6,728 bases of DNA from Clostridiales bacterium (GTDB lineage: Bacteria; Bacillota; Clostridia; Oscillospirales; Oscillospiraceae). Both the position numbers and the translations under genes were made by a program. The notes under the pieces were generated by a model. It had not been told where the DNA came from. It did no database searches and worked only from the letters and a program-made list of their open reading frames with translations. The DNA is taken from positions 1-6,728 of the forward strand of contig PITX01000073.1 in the NCBI GenBank assembly GCA_017577345.1, read 5' to 3'. Shown here in pieces: positions 5,538-6,728 of this stretch (position 1 is the stretch's first letter; each line of letters begins with the position of its first letter).

Positions 5538-6713
5538 ATGACAAATCTGTTACTTCGTCTGTTTGTCAGGGACTACAAAAATACGGAGGATTCGCGTGTG
5601 CGCGGTGCATACGGAAAGCTGGCGGGAATTGTCGGCATCATCTGCAATCTCCTGCTGTGTGCGGGAAAGCTGATCGCCGGTATTCTCTCCGGTTCAGTTG
5701 CCATCACGGCAGATGCCGTGAACAACCTTTCCGACGCATCGTCCTCTCTGGTTACGCTCATCGGCTTCAAGCTGGCAGAGCGCCCTGCGGATGATGAGCA
5801 TCCCTACGGTCACGCGAGAATTGAATACCTTACCGGACTTGCCGTTGCCGCGTTGATTCTCGTCATCGGCGTGGAGCTCGGAAAAAGCTCCTTTGAGAAG
5901 ATCCTGCATCCGGAGAGTGTCGCATTTTCCTATGTAACACTTGCCGTTTTGCTCGGCTCGATTCTGGTGAAGCTGTGGATGGCACTGTTCTGCAATACGC
6001 TCGGCAAACGCATCGGCTCCGGCACCCTGACGGCGACGGCGGCAGACAGCCGCAATGATGTGATTTCCACCACGGCGGTGCTGATCGGCTGTCTGGTCGG
6101 ACATTTCTTCGACCTTCAGATTGACGGCTATATCGGACTTCTGGTTGCCCTGTTCATCATTTGGTCGGGCTGTGGGATCGCAAAGGAAACCATCAGCCCC
6201 CTGCTCGGCGAGCAGGCGGATGAGGCACTGGTGCGCAGCATTTCCGACCTGGTGCTCAGCCACGATAAGATTCTCGGCATCCATGATCTGATGGTGCATG
6301 ACTACGGCCCGGGTCAGTGCTTTGCCTCTGCCCATGCGGAAATGGACAGCAGGGAAGACCCGCTGATCTGCCATGATATTATTGACGACATCGAACGCGA
6401 TGCCCTGCGCGATCTGCATGTGCATCTTGTCATTCATTATGACCCGATCGTGACAGACGATGAAGAACTCAACCGAATGCGCGAGCTGGTGGCGAATGAG
6501 ATCGCACAGATCAGCCCGGAGCTTGCCATGCATGATTTTCGCATGGTGCGCGGTCCCGGACATACCAATCTGATTTTTGATCTGGTGATTCCGTTTTCCA
6601 TGGAGAATCAGAAGGCAGAGCTGAAGAAGCGCATTGACGAGCGCGTGCAGTTTGAGGACTGCCGCTACTACACGGTCATCACCTTTGATGAGGCGGCACA
6701 CAACCGATTTTAG
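5538..6713 (+). CDS. Cation diffusion facilitator metal exporter, possibly manganese type
   Basis: A complete 391-residue CDF transporter, which exports divalent metal from the cytoplasm by proton antiport as a membrane dimer. The ATG at 5538 follows AGAGG (5522-5526) at a rather long 11-base spacing. The transport site is N62xxxD66 in helix 2 (ADAVNNLSDA) and D170xxxD174 in helix 5. The Asn-Asp/Asp-Asp set resembles manganese exporters such as MntE rather than His-Asp zinc types. A second site matches YiiP site B: D85, H88 and H92 in DDEHPYGH. The cytosolic domain (about 247-305) keeps all five YiiP ligands, as H249, H266, H279, H300 and D302. A further segment (about 330-387) looks like a second, degenerate copy, which explains why the protein is about 90 residues longer than the usual near-300. 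Metal specificity is inferred; family membership is secure. No terminator is visible before the window ends. Confidence 0.94.
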   Translation: MTNLLLRLFVRDYKNTEDSRVRGAYGKLAGIVGIICNLLLCAGKLIAGILSGSVAITADAVNNLSDASSSLVTLIGFKLAERPADDEHPYGHARIEYLTGLAVAALILVIGVELGKSSFEKILHPESVAFSYVTLAVLLGSILVKLWMALFCNTLGKRIGSGTLTATAADSRNDVISTTAVLIGCLVGHFFDLQIDGYIGLLVALFIIWSGCGIAKETISPLLGEQADEALVRSISDLVLSHDKILGIHDLMVHDYGPGQCFASAHAEMDSREDPLICHDIIDDIERDALRDLHVHLVIHYDPIVTDDEELNRMRELVANEIAQISPELAMHDFRMVRGPGHTNLIFDLVIPFSMENQKAELKKRIDERVQFEDCRYYTVITFDEAAHNRF

Positions 6714-6728
6714 GGCGAAGGGCAGAGA

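Noticed and set aside
5501..5794. A 97-codon + strand open frame overlapping the CDF start, considered as a leader peptide
   Set aside because: It is out of frame with the CDF gene and runs deep into conserved CDF helices. Its ATG falls within or next to the predicted transcription start, with no ribosome site.
5694..6701. A 335-codon - strand open frame opposite the CDF gene
   Set aside because: It is fully antisense to a clear CDF transporter. Its His/Gln/Arg-rich translation shows no known fold, so it is a shadow of codon bias.

Overview
This window looks like chromosomal DNA from a Gram-positive, low-to-mid GC Firmicute, most likely a gut-type Clostridia of the Oscillospiraceae/Ruminococcaceae kind. 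The evidence is an S-layer-homology (SLH) surface protein with FIVAR-like repeats and a C-x5-C linker before the SLH block, strong AGGAGG-type ribosome sites, sigma-A-like promoters, and a zinc-ribbon/FHANQG small membrane protein. This placement is inference from protein style; no rRNA or other marker gene is present.

Layout. (1) Positions 1-1172, + strand: the 3' part of a large surface protein, with three FIVAR-like repeats followed by three SLH domains that would anchor it to the cell wall. A perfect 12-bp hairpin follows it. (2) Positions 1287-1826, + strand: a 179-residue protein with an N-terminal zinc ribbon, a Gln/Pro/Tyr-rich repeat linker and about three membrane helices. It has its own promoter. 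(3) Positions 1835-1867: a perfect 15-bp bidirectional terminator shared by gene 2 and the convergent ABC operon. (4) Positions 1868-5364, - strand: a two-gene operon for a heterodimeric ABC exporter. The promoter-proximal subunit (3631-5364) carries the degenerate ATPase residues and the distal subunit (1868-3634) carries the catalytic Glu and His. They overlap by ATGA. (5) Positions 5365-5537: a divergent intergenic region with two back-to-back promoters and an inverted repeat next to the ribosome site of the ABC operon. (6) Positions 5538-6713, + strand: a cation diffusion facilitator (CDF) metal exporter with an Asn-Asp/Asp-Asp transport site, a full YiiP-like cytosolic metal-binding domain, and an apparent second, degenerate copy of that domain. 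The last 15 bases (6714-6728) hold nothing recognisable.

How they work together. The ABC pair is almost certainly one exporter built from both products. The CDF gene and the ABC operon are transcribed away from each other from one 173-bp region, so a shared regulator is possible but not shown. The SLH protein and the zinc-ribbon protein appear to be independent units. I see no mobile element, CRISPR array, RNA gene or clearly new system. The most notable points are the CDF domain duplication, the asymmetry of the ABC ATP sites, and the leader inverted repeat.
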